22,509 bases of DNA from CAG-452 sp045531335 (GTDB lineage Bacteria; Bacillota; Clostridia; TANB77; CAG-508): NCBI GenBank assembly GCA_045531335.1, contig JAZSDU010000022.1:1-22509 (forward strand), in the 5' to 3' direction. A program made the translations under genes and the position numbers. The notes under the pieces were generated by a model that worked only from the letters and a program-made list of their open reading frames with translations, had not been told where the DNA came from and did no database searches. Below, piece by piece: positions 1 to 6,426 of the stretch (within the stretch, counting starts at the first letter, position 1; each line of letters opens with the position of its first letter).

Positions 1-9
1 TAAACATCT

Positions 10-67
10 CCCTTCAATATATTTAAATTGCTTCCTGTCAGTCGCAATTTAAATTATATATGAAGGG
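10..67. repeat. Long imperfect palindrome (hairpin)
   Basis: The arms CCCTTCA (10-16) and TGAAGGG (61-67) enclose a second complementary pair, TTTAAATTGC (22-31) and GCAATTTAAA (44-53), around a 12-nt loop. The two pairs are separated by short unequal AT stretches. The structure lies left of a plus-strand terminator, so it could be part of a plus-strand transcript whose body is outside the window. It could also be a mobile-element end. I do not recognise an RNA family here. Confidence 0.5.
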
Positions 68-103
68 ATTTATTGTGTCTACTCACCGCTTAAAGCTTTA
101 CCG

Positions 104-130
104 AACCCCGAGACAATCTCGGGGTTTTAG
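104..130 (+). terminator. Rho-independent terminator, plus strand
   Basis: A perfect 10-bp stem (AACCCCGAGA / TCTCGGGGTT) with a CAA loop is followed by TTTT on the plus strand. The minus strand has no T-run after the stem. It therefore probably ends a plus-strand transcript that enters from beyond the left edge and converges on the ferredoxin gene. Confidence 0.6.
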
Positions 131-135
131 AAAAC

Positions 136-173
136 AAAAAGTAGGACACGTGAAAACGTGTCCTCTTTTTTTA
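136..173 (-). terminator. Terminator downstream of the ferredoxin gene
   Basis: The 9-bp stem AGGACACGT / ACGTGTCCT with a GAAA loop has T-runs on both sides. On the minus strand it starts about 20 nt after the ferredoxin stop codon and is followed by TTTTT, so it can end the minus-strand transcript. It may work in both directions. Confidence 0.75.
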
Positions 174-182
174 TTTTATTTC

Positions 183-353
183 TTATTCTTCTTCTGGTGC
201 TTCTACTGGACATACACCTGCGCATGTTCCACATCCTATACATGTTGCTGCATCGATTTCGTATTTATCTTCTCCTTGTGATATACATCCTACTGGACAT
301 TCTGCCGCACATGCTCCACAAGATATACATTTATCTGTAATTTTATATGCCAT
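183..353 (-). CDS. 2[4Fe-4S] ferredoxin, clostridial type
   Basis: Small soluble electron carrier of 56 aa. Two cysteine clusters are visible: C9-x2-C12-x2-C15-x3-C19-P and C38-x2-C41-x2-C44-x3-C48-P. This is the classic arrangement in which each cluster supplies three ligands to one [4Fe-4S] centre and one to the other. An extra cysteine (C23) follows the first cluster. Family knowledge: it passes low-potential electrons between pyruvate:ferredoxin oxidoreductase, hydrogenases and similar enzymes in anaerobes. The start was set at the internal methionine beginning MAYKITDK because a strong GGAGGGG ribosome site lies just upstream; an upstream ATG (404) would add 17 unconserved residues. The tail EAPEEE is acidic, as is usual. 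The gene ends the minus-strand cluster and has its own terminator. Confidence 0.93.
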   Translation of the reverse strand: MAYKITDKCISCGACAAECPVGCISQGEDKYEIDAATCIGCGTCAGVCPVEAPEEE

Positions 354-371
354 CTTCTCTTTCCCCTCCTT

Positions 372-394
372 CAAAATTTGTGTAACAAATTTTG
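372..394. promoter_or_regulatory. Perfect 9-bp inverted repeat beside the ferredoxin ribosome site
   Basis: CAAAATTTG (372-380) and CAAATTTTG (386-394) are exact complements around a 5-nt spacer. The repeat lies directly upstream of the GGAGGGG ribosome site of the ferredoxin gene. It could be an operator or a leader hairpin. Nothing in the sequence identifies a regulator. Confidence 0.35.
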
Positions 395-472
395 TACTAT
401 TCACTATTCATTCTTCATTTTTAGTACATAAATTTGATTAAATTTATATTTAAAAATTAACACCTTTTTTTG

Positions 473-500
473 CGGGTCGCCCAGGAGTGCGACCCCTACA
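473..500 (+). repeat. Short palindromic element, copy 1 (family A)
   Basis: Member of the window-wide family whose members end in CCCCTACA after a variable stem. Here the arms are GGGTCGC and GCGACCC. It lies in the 268-nt gap between ricT and the ferredoxin gene. Confidence 0.75.
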
Positions 501-529
501 TTATTTAAATTTATTTTATACTTATTTTT

Positions 530-607
530 CGGACGACCATCGGTTAGCCGTTTGAGCATAGCGAATTACGGATAACACATACTCTTGGAGTGCTGGTCGC
601 CCCTACA
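530..607 (+). repeat. Palindromic element, copy 2 (family A, long loop)
   Basis: Begins with GGACGACC and ends with GGTCGCCCCTACA, so the ends match family A, but about 50 nt lie between them. It may be a longer relative of the element or one copy interrupted by another. It sits just downstream of the ricT stop codon. Confidence 0.6.
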
Positions 608-621
608 TCGTTTGCAATAAA

Positions 622-1536
622 TTAATTGCTGTTTTTCTTGTCCAATTGTTCTAGTTTTTCTAATTTTTGTAATTCTTTTAAGTCTTCTGGATTTTCTACT
701 TCTAAATCATCTTGTTCTTTTTCTACATCTTTTATAACTTTTATGTCTTTAGCTTCATACTTTTTAAAGAAAGTTTCATCACCATCTTTTAATTTAACTC
801 TTATAATTTCTTTTAGTGTTTCAACTCCGCAAACTTCACCTTCTCCATCATCTGTTTTTACTATTGCTCCAACTTTTGGTAGTCTTGAAAGTTTCTCTTC
901 GTACACTTCTTGTTCATATTTTAAACAACACATTAGTCTTCCACAATTTCCAGAGATTTTTGAAGGATTTAGTGATATGTTTTGCTCTTTTGCCATTTTT
1001 ATTGATACTGTCTCAAAACTTCCTAAGAATGAGCAACAACATAACTCTCTTCCACACATTCCGTTTCCGCCAAGTTTTCTTACTTCGTCTCTTACACCTA
1101 TTTGTCTTAATTCAATTCTTGTTTTAAAAATTGCTGCTAAGTCTTTTACTAAATCTCTAAAGTCTATTCTTCCGTCAGCTGTAAAAAAGAAAAGTAATTT
1201 GCTTCTATCAAATTTATATTCAACATCTGTTAAAATCATGTCTAGCTTATGTTCTTTTATTTTTTCCTGACATATCTTCAATGCTTCTTGTTCTTTCTTC
1301 TTGTTTTCTTCATGTTGTTTTTTGTCTTTATTAGTAGCTACTCTTATAATCTTTTTTAATGGTTTTTCTAATTTTTCATCTGGTATAGTTCTATTTGCTA
1401 TAGCTACTTCTCCAAACTCTTTTCCCATTGAAGTCTCAACTACAACAAAACTTCCTTTTTCTATTTTCGTTCCATCTGGATCAAAAAAGTATATTTTTCC
1501 TGGTTTTTTAAATCTAACTCCTATAATATTAGCCAT
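622..1536 (-). CDS. ricT: RicT/YaaT-type PSP1 domain protein
   Basis: A 304-aa protein with the PSP1 C-terminal-type domain over about residues 1-210. The diagnostic cysteines are present: C161, the cluster C166-C167-C168, C198 and C203-C204 (GMCGRELCCCSF and NCGRLMCC). In B. subtilis RicT (YaaT) joins RicA and RicF in an iron-sulphur complex that stimulates RNase Y processing of mRNAs and affects sporulation and competence. The C-terminal 60 residues are Lys/Glu-rich and probably flexible. The ATG has a GGGAGG site and overlaps the 3' end of holB by 8 nt, so the pair is translationally coupled. The holB-yaaT order is the one in Bacillus. The protein is slightly longer than typical RicT because of the charged tail. 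Confidence 0.93.
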   Translation of the reverse strand: MANIIGVRFKKPGKIYFFDPDGTKIEKGSFVVVETSMGKEFGEVAIANRTIPDEKLEKPLKKIIRVATNKDKKQHEENKKKEQEALKICQEKIKEHKLDMILTDVEYKFDRSKLLFFFTADGRIDFRDLVKDLAAIFKTRIELRQIGVRDEVRKLGGNGMCGRELCCCSFLGSFETVSIKMAKEQNISLNPSKISGNCGRLMCCLKYEQEVYEEKLSRLPKVGAIVKTDDGEGEVCGVETLKEIIRVKLKDGDETFFKKYEAKDIKVIKDVEKEQDDLEVENPEDLKELQKLEKLEQLDKKNSN

Positions 1537-2422
1537 TTATTTCCTCCCATACTGTCATAATAAAATTATCTATTGTCATATCATAATTACTGTTCTTGCT
1601 TAATCTATCTTTAGTATCTTCTATTGTTTTCATACACTCTATATATTTAATGTTTTGTTTTACTTTATTAAAAAATATTAAATTAATATAACTTAAAATT
1701 TCTTCTGCTTCTTCTTTATTTTTAAAGATTTCTTCTTTGCTTATTATTAAATCTATTATATCTATATTTTCTAAATTTTCAAACAACCTACTTATTTTTA
1801 AATACTCATTTTCTTTGTCTTTTAAAGTTATTGCTTTTTCTACACTTCCATCTGCAATTTTAAAAGTTATTTCCGGAACATCTAAATATTGGTATTCTTT
1901 TTCTAATATTTTAGCTAACTCATTATTTGATAATTTATTAAATGTTATTTTAGTACATCTTGATTTTATTGTTGGTAAAAACATATTTTCATTAGAAGTA
2001 ATAAGTATAATTGTTACATATTCTGGTGGTTCTTCTAAAGTTTTTAATAAACTATTTTGAGCTTCTTTTGTCATGTAATTGCTATCATCTATTATATAAA
2101 CTTTTTTGTTTGAAACAACTGGTTTTTCATAAACTTTTTTAATAAATTCTCTTATTTGGTCTATTTTTATTGAAGTGCCTTCTGGTTCTAATATACTAAA
2201 ATCCGGATTATTAAATGTATCAAATTCTATACAAGATTTACATTTATTGCATGGTTTTTGCTCATTTTCGCATAATATTGCTTTTGCAAATTCTTTTGCA
2301 AATAATAATTTTCCAATTGATTCTTTTCCTACGAACATATAACTATGTGCAATATTGTTTGCTTCTAATACATTTTTTAGTAAATCTTTGTTTTTTTGGT
2401 TTCCCTCTATATTATTAAACAT
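1529..2422 (-). CDS. holB: DNA polymerase III subunit delta' (clamp loader)
   Basis: A 297-aa AAA+ clamp-loader subunit that helps load the beta clamp during replication. The P-loop region is VGKESIGKLLFAKEFAKAI (about 31-49); it matches a Walker A loop, though the usual GK[ST] ends in GKL. A zinc-binding set C51, C58, C61, C64 follows. The DEAD-box-like segment is degenerate (YIIDDSNYMT), and the SRC arginine-finger motif is at 154-156. The length is close to that of Firmicute delta' proteins. The ribosome site is weak (AAGGA). Upstream, two family A palindromes separate it from lepB. It overlaps ricT, as expected for the Firmicute holB-ricT unit. Confidence 0.93.
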   Translation of the reverse strand: MFNNIEGNQKNKDLLKNVLEANNIAHSYMFVGKESIGKLLFAKEFAKAILCENEQKPCNKCKSCIEFDTFNNPDFSILEPEGTSIKIDQIREFIKKVYEKPVVSNKKVYIIDDSNYMTKEAQNSLLKTLEEPPEYVTIILITSNENMFLPTIKSRCTKITFNKLSNNELAKILEKEYQYLDVPEITFKIADGSVEKAITLKDKENEYLKISRLFENLENIDIIDLIISKEEIFKNKEEAEEILSYINLIFFNKVKQNIKYIECMKTIEDTKDRLSKNSNYDMTIDNFIMTVWEEING

Positions 2423-2440
2423 TATATTTTTCCTTTTTAT

Positions 2441-2492
2441 GGGCGCAGTTGGGTATTCCTATAAAGTATTCCTTACCGACAACGCCCCTACA
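2441..2492 (+). repeat. Palindromic element, copy 3 (family A)
   Basis: Starts GGGCG and ends CGCCCCTACA with a 30-40 nt middle. It lies between lepB and holB, next to copy 4. Confidence 0.6.
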
Positions 2493-2510
2493 ATTTTACA
2501 TTTCGTTTTG

Positions 2511-2534
2511 CGGGCGATTAAAATCGCCCCTACA
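2511..2534 (+). repeat. Palindromic element, copy 4 (family A)
   Basis: Compact copy: GGGCGAT-TAAA-ATCGCCC followed by CTACA. It ends 3 nt from the lepB stop codon and could act as a processing or stability hairpin of the lepB message. Confidence 0.75.
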
Positions 2535-2536
2535 GG

Positions 2537-3181
2537 TTAATTAACTTTTCCAAATTTGTTTAATGGCCAAAATCTAATTAATACTCTACTTTCTATTTTT
2601 TCTACTGGTATACATCCAAAGCTTCTGCTGTCCGTACTATGTGGCCTATTATCTCCCATTACAAACACATGGCCTTCTGGTACTGTAATATCAGTAAAAA
2701 CAGCTCCTTCAGTAATTATGCCTTCTCTTAAATATGGTTCATTTAGTTCTTCGCCATTTAAATATACTTTACCTTCTTCTATTTTTATGTGGTCTCCTTC
2801 AACCGCTATTACTCTTTTTATATAACTTGTTTTAGTAAATTCTAATACATAATAATTTAATTTAGCAAAAATTCCTTTTGGTTCATAATCATATACTGCT
2901 ACAGGATTGTTCATATCTACTTCAAAAGCTGACAATACTGGTTTGCTCGGTGCTTCAAATGTTATAATATCTCCTCTTTCGTATTTACCGTTTACAGTTC
3001 TCACCCATCTATTAAGTATTAATCTTTGTCCTTCTTCTAAAGTATTATACATTGAAGGTTGTCTTACTACTGTTGGTGTACCTATATAATATCTAAATAG
3101 CAATGCTAATACTACAGCAATTACTATACAATACACCCATTCTAATATATTTTTTACCCTAGGGCTTATTTTTAATTTCAT
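2537..3181 (-). CDS. lepB: Signal peptidase I
   Basis: A 214-aa type I signal peptidase that cleaves signal peptides from exported proteins at the outer face of the membrane. One N-terminal membrane helix lies at about residues 12-32. The S26 catalytic serine is S43 in RQPSM, the general-base lysine is K122 in YIKRVIAVEGD, and the C-terminal box MGDNRPHSTDSRSFG spans 175-189. The size and single N-terminal anchor match Gram-positive SipS-type enzymes. The start has a GAGGG site inside a short tandem repeat (two GAAGAGGG-like units). It follows walK after a 212-nt gap that holds two family A palindromes, and could be part of the walR-walK transcript. Confidence 0.95.
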   Translation of the reverse strand: MKLKISPRVKNILEWVYCIVIAVVLALLFRYYIGTPTVVRQPSMYNTLEEGQRLILNRWVRTVNGKYERGDIITFEAPSKPVLSAFEVDMNNPVAVYDYEPKGIFAKLNYYVLEFTKTSYIKRVIAVEGDHIKIEEGKVYLNGEELNEPYLREGIITEGAVFTDITVPEGHVFVMGDNRPHSTDSRSFGCIPVEKIESRVLIRFWPLNKFGKVN

Positions 3182-3282
3182 TATTTATTCCCTCTTCCCT
3201 CTTCCGTAACAAATTGCAATATTAATTATACATTAAGATTATATTTTTTGCAATTAATTCTATTAATATTTGTAAAAAACAT

Positions 3283-3310
3283 TGTAGGGGTCGACGTCCT
3301 CGGCGACCCG
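3283..3310 (-). repeat. Palindromic element, copy 5 (family A, inverted)
   Basis: Starts TGTAGGGGTCG and ends CGACCCG, so it is in the opposite orientation to most copies. It sits in the walK-lepB gap. Confidence 0.7.
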
Positions 3311-3329
3311 CATAAAATCCAATATTTTT

Positions 3330-3357
3330 CGGGCTGTCGGGGACGCCAGCCCCTACA
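3330..3357 (+). repeat. Palindromic element, copy 6 (family A)
   Basis: CGGGCTG at the left and CAGCCCCTACA at the right form the stem. It lies 20 nt from copy 5 in opposite orientation, so the two could fold together in the walK 3' untranslated region. Confidence 0.7.
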
Positions 3358-3393
3358 AATTATTTATCATTTTTTATTGTACAGTCCCTATAA

Positions 3394-4806
3394 CTATCCC
3401 TTTGTTGGTATTGTTATTACTACTTCTGTTCCTTCATGTACTTTGCTTTTTATATCTATCCTTCCGCCATTTTTATCCAATATTTCTTTAGCGATTGAAA
3501 GACCAAGACCTGTTCCTCCCATAGCTCTTGTTCTTGCTTTATCAACTCTATAAAATCTTTCAAATATCCTACTTAAGTCTTCTTCTGGAATTCCTATTCC
3601 ATTGTCAATAATTTTTATATATGCATCATTATATACAAATCCAACATATATTTTTATTGTTCCGCCTTCACCTGTATATTTTACACTGTTTGATAATATA
3701 TTTAATACTACTCTTTCTATACCATCTTTATCTGCATAAACTGCAGGTACATTTGCTGTGACAAAACATTCTACTTTTTGTTTCTTTTTATCCATTTCTA
3801 TTTGTAAGTTTTCTTGACACTGTTTTACAAGTTCACCTAAATCAAATTCTACTTTTATCCATTCTTTTTTGTCATTATCAAATTTTGATAATGTTAATAA
3901 ATCATTTACAAGTTTGGTCATTCTTACTGCTTCAGATGATATTACATTTAAAAATTTATCTTGTAAATCTTTATCATAATCAGTAGTAGCAAGAGTTTCT
4001 GCATACCCCATTATAGAAGTAAGTGGAGTTTTTAATTCGTGCGATACATCTGCAACAAATTCTTTTCTCATATTATCCAATTTAACATGTTCTGTTATAT
4101 CTTGAATCAATACCATTATACCTGCCGGTCTATCGTTTTCATCCTTAAATGGAGCAAAAAACATATTTAAATATGTTTCATCTATATTTATTTTTTCCTC
4201 TGTAGAAGTCCAATTTTCTAAATATATTAATTTTTCCAAATTTATATCTACTTTTAATCTTTTAAATATTTTCTCAAAAGTATCTTCTTTAGAATCAATT
4301 CTTAAAAGTCTTGTTGCTGCCGGATTAATGTGTATAATTTCTCCATCTATGTTAAATGCTATAATTCCATCTGTCATATGAAGTAAAATAGTTTCAATTT
4401 GTTTCTTTTGTCTTGTTACTTCATTTAGGTTTTCCTTTAATCCAGTAGTCATTAAATTAAATGCTTTATATAATTCGTCCATTTCTGTTTTTGATTTTCT
4501 ACCTTTAAAATATTTGAATTCTTTTTCTGTATTATTAATGTCTGAAAATTTTTCAGCACTTTTAATTAATTTTGTAATTGGGTTAAGTATTATTTTAGAA
4601 GCAAAAATTATAATTACTAGAGAAATAACAAGGAAAGAAATTGCAATTATAGAAAATACAAGTTTACCATTGTTAATCACTGTATTTAAGCTATCCGCAT
4701 CTACTTTATCTAAATAATTAATATATAAATATCCTGGAATTGCAAACATAACTAAAGCTAACACTACAACTATTAATATTATTTTTATTTGTACACTTTT
4801 AAACAT
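3394..4806 (-). CDS. walK: WalK/PhoR-type membrane sensor histidine kinase
   Basis: A 470-aa sensor kinase paired with the response regulator just upstream. Order of parts: membrane helix 1 (about 7-29), a very short outer loop (about 30-48), membrane helix 2 (about 49-71), HAMP (about 72-125), PAS (about 135-240), HisKA with phospho-acceptor H256 in VADVSHELKTPLTS, then HATPase_c with an N box (NILSNSVKYT), DNGIGIP and GTGLGLS. The kinase core closely resembles WalK/PhoR. Unlike B. subtilis WalK or PhoR it has no room for an extracytoplasmic sensor domain, so the signal is probably membrane-borne or sensed by the PAS domain. The start has an AGGTG site. WalK versus PhoR identity rests on the regulator and is not proven. 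Confidence 0.9.
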   Translation of the reverse strand: MFKSVQIKIILIVVVLALVMFAIPGYLYINYLDKVDADSLNTVINNGKLVFSIIAISFLVISLVIIIFASKIILNPITKLIKSAEKFSDINNTEKEFKYFKGRKSKTEMDELYKAFNLMTTGLKENLNEVTRQKKQIETILLHMTDGIIAFNIDGEIIHINPAATRLLRIDSKEDTFEKIFKRLKVDINLEKLIYLENWTSTEEKINIDETYLNMFFAPFKDENDRPAGIMVLIQDITEHVKLDNMRKEFVADVSHELKTPLTSIMGYAETLATTDYDKDLQDKFLNVISSEAVRMTKLVNDLLTLSKFDNDKKEWIKVEFDLGELVKQCQENLQIEMDKKKQKVECFVTANVPAVYADKDGIERVVLNILSNSVKYTGEGGTIKIYVGFVYNDAYIKIIDNGIGIPEEDLSRIFERFYRVDKARTRAMGGTGLGLSIAKEILDKNGGRIDIKSKVHEGTEVVITIPTKG

Positions 4807-4837
4807 ATTTCACCTCGAAAATAAAATTCCTAAAAAT

Positions 4838-4864
4838 GGGCGAGGATGGAACCTCGCCCCTACA
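4838..4864 (+). repeat. Palindromic element, copy 7 (family A)
   Basis: Clear 8-bp stem GGGCGAGG / CCTCGCCC with the CCCCTACA end. It fills most of the 61-nt gap between walR and walK and would form a hairpin in their shared message. Confidence 0.8.
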
Positions 4865-4867
4865 TTT

Positions 4868-5587
4868 TTAATTGTTTTTTATATAATATCCTACTCCTCT
4901 TTTTGTAATAAGTATTTTTGGATTTGCTGTATCTTTTTCTATTTTCCCTCTAATTCTTCTAACTGTAACATCTACTGTTCTTATATCTCCATAATATTCA
5001 TATCCCCAAACTTTTTCAAGTAATACTTCTCTTGTTATTACTTGTCCAGCTTGATTTGCTAAAAATTTTAGTACTTCGAATTCTCTTATAGTTAAATCTA
5101 TAACTTCCCCATCAACTTTTGCTTCAAATCTATCTAAATCTAATTCTAATGCACCTACCACTATTTTCTTTGTCTTTATTGTATCACTAACTTCTATGTT
5201 TTCTTTAACTTCTGTTTTTCTTAAATTAGCTTTTATTCTTGCCATTAATTCTCTTACACTAAATGGTTTTGTTATATAGTCATCTGCTCCTAATTCTAAA
5301 CCTAATATTTTATCTATTTCTTCATCTTTTGCAGTAAGCATAAGAATTGGAACATTAAGTGAGCTTCTTATCTTTTTACATACTGTTAACCCATCCATTT
5401 TAGGAAGCATTATATCAAGCAAAATTAAATCTGGTTTTTTAGTAAGAGCTATTTCTACTGCTGTAAGTCCATCATTTGCTTCCAAAGTATTATATCCCTC
5501 TTTTTCTAAATTATATACTAATATGTCTACTATAGGTTTTTCATCATCTACTATAAGTATAGTTTTTTTGTTTTCCATTTCTTCCAC
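4868..5587 (-). CDS. walR: OmpR-family response regulator, WalR-like
   Basis: A 239-aa two-component regulator. The receiver domain (about 8-120) has the acidic pair D14-D15, phospho-acceptor D58 in LLDIMLP, T85 and K107 in ITKPF. A winged-helix DNA-binding domain (about 145-238) contains IREFEVLKFLA and RTVDVTVRRIRGKIE. The receiver resembles B. subtilis WalR (VDDEKPI-DIL and GLELGADDYITKPFS-REL), the essential regulator of cell-wall metabolism; PhoP/PhoB is the main alternative. The start is GTG, chosen because AAGGTGGGG sits 5-8 nt before it, whereas the next ATG is too far away. A sigma-A-like promoter and TTACA-type repeats lie upstream. walK follows after a palindromic element. Confidence 0.92.
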   Translation of the reverse strand: MEEMENKKTILIVDDEKPIVDILVYNLEKEGYNTLEANDGLTAVEIALTKKPDLILLDIMLPKMDGLTVCKKIRSSLNVPILMLTAKDEEIDKILGLELGADDYITKPFSVRELMARIKANLRKTEVKENIEVSDTIKTKKIVVGALELDLDRFEAKVDGEVIDLTIREFEVLKFLANQAGQVITREVLLEKVWGYEYYGDIRTVDVTVRRIRGKIEKDTANPKILITKRGVGYYIKNN

Positions 5588-5626
5588 AAAAGCCCCACCT
5601 TTCTTACAATGACTTTTATATTTCTA

Positions 5627-5655
5627 TTTATATCATATAACAAAATTTTAGACAA
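5627..5655 (-). promoter_or_regulatory. Sigma-A-type promoter of walR
   Basis: On the minus strand, TTGTCT (5655-5650) and TATAAA (5632-5627) are separated by exactly 17 nt, about 40 nt before the walR GTG start. Confidence 0.55.
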
Positions 5656-5662
5656 GTTTTTT

Positions 5663-5689
5663 TTACAAATTTATTACAAAAATATGACA
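5663..5689 (+). promoter_or_regulatory. Three TTACA-like direct repeats upstream of walR
   Basis: TTACA (5663), TTACA (5674) and TGACA (5685) recur with an exact 11-bp period just upstream of the -35 box. OmpR-family regulators such as PhoP bind repeats of this kind, so autoregulation of walRK is a reasonable inference. The repeats read on the strand opposite to transcription, and the area is very AT-rich, so chance is possible. Confidence 0.3.
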
Positions 5690-5701
5690 GAATATTTTTG
5701 T
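5676..5701 (-). terminator. AT-rich hairpin at the cgs stop codon
   Basis: ACAAAAATAT and ATATTTTTGT are perfect 10-bp complements around a 6-nt loop, and the hairpin begins at the cgs stop codon. It lacks a GC stem, so it would be a weak terminator. It overlaps the TTACA repeats of walR. Confidence 0.3.
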
Positions 5702-6426
5702 TATAATATCACCTCTATTTCATTTACGCTGTTGTTATCTTCTAGCTTAATTTGTTTTTCTTCTATCTCTTTTCCGTTGAAGTAAAATTTTTGATTTTCT
5801 CCTGTGCATTTGCCTTCTGGATTTTTTACACTTATATTATATATACTTGTTCTGTATCTATATCTTATACTGTATTTATTCCATTTGCTCGATATACATG
5901 GTTCAATTTTTAGCATACCCTCTTCTATTTTCAAACCTAATATATCTTCTAAACCAGCTTTACAAAACCAACTACTAGAACCAGTATACCAAGTCCATCC
6001 ACCTCTACCAACTAAATTGTTTGCTCCATATACATCAGCAGGAATTGTATATGGTTCTACTTTATATTTCCTTGCAGCATCTTTTGTTCTACTATGCTCT
6101 ATTGGATTTATCATTCTATAATATTCTACTGCTTTATCGCCAAATCCAAGTTTAGTAAATGCTATTATCGCCCACATAGCAGCATGTGTGTATTGTCCTC
6201 CATTTTCTCTTACTCCTGGTAAATATGCTTTTATATAACCTGGTTCTAATTTTGTTTTATTAAATGGTGGATCAAGTAATTTTATAATTCCATTTTCAGT
6301 ATCTATTAAATGGTTTTCTAAGCTTAACATTGATATATATTTTTTATCATTATCTGCAGCATCTGATATAACACCCCAACTTTGGGATATACTATCTATT
6401 CTACATTCCTCATTTTCTATACTTCC
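5701..6426 (-). CDS. cgs segment 6: C-terminal part of the GH94 domain
   Basis: Joined residues 2508-2748. It contains the conserved ENEECRIDSISQSWGVIS, LLDPPFNKTKLEPGYIKAYLPGVRENGGQYTHAA and GGWTWYTGSSSWFCKAGLEDILGL blocks, ending with the beta-rich C-terminal domain. The protein ends at the usual place for the family. A start at 6474 would lie upstream of the frame break and encode an unrelated peptide, so it should not be used. Confidence 0.86.
   Translation of the reverse strand, partial: GSIENEECRIDSISQSWGVISDAADNDKKYISMLSLENHLIDTENGIIKLLDPPFNKTKLEPGYIKAYLPGVRENGGQYTHAAMWAIIAFTKLGFGDKAVEYYRMINPIEHSRTKDAARKYKVEPYTIPADVYGANNLVGRGGWTWYTGSSSWFCKAGLEDILGLKIEEGMLKIEPCISSKWNKYSIRYRYRTSIYNISVKNPEGKCTGENQKFYFNGKEIEEKQIKLEDNNSVNEIEVIL

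Noticed and set aside
60..281. Plus-strand open frames of 60-73 codons at the left end and opposite the real genes
   Set aside because: They overlap the ferredoxin gene or terminators, are rich in Phe/Leu/Ile as expected from antisense AT-rich sequence, and lack ribosome sites.
354..404. Longer ferredoxin start at 404
   Set aside because: The extra 17 residues come from the AT-rich inverted-repeat leader, and the strong ribosome site sits inside that extension, directly before the ATG at 353.
3394..5587. Firm assignment of the two-component pair as PhoR-PhoB/PhoP
   Set aside because: The receiver sequence is closer to WalR as I remember it, and no phosphate-transport genes are nearby. The alternative is kept open in the entries.
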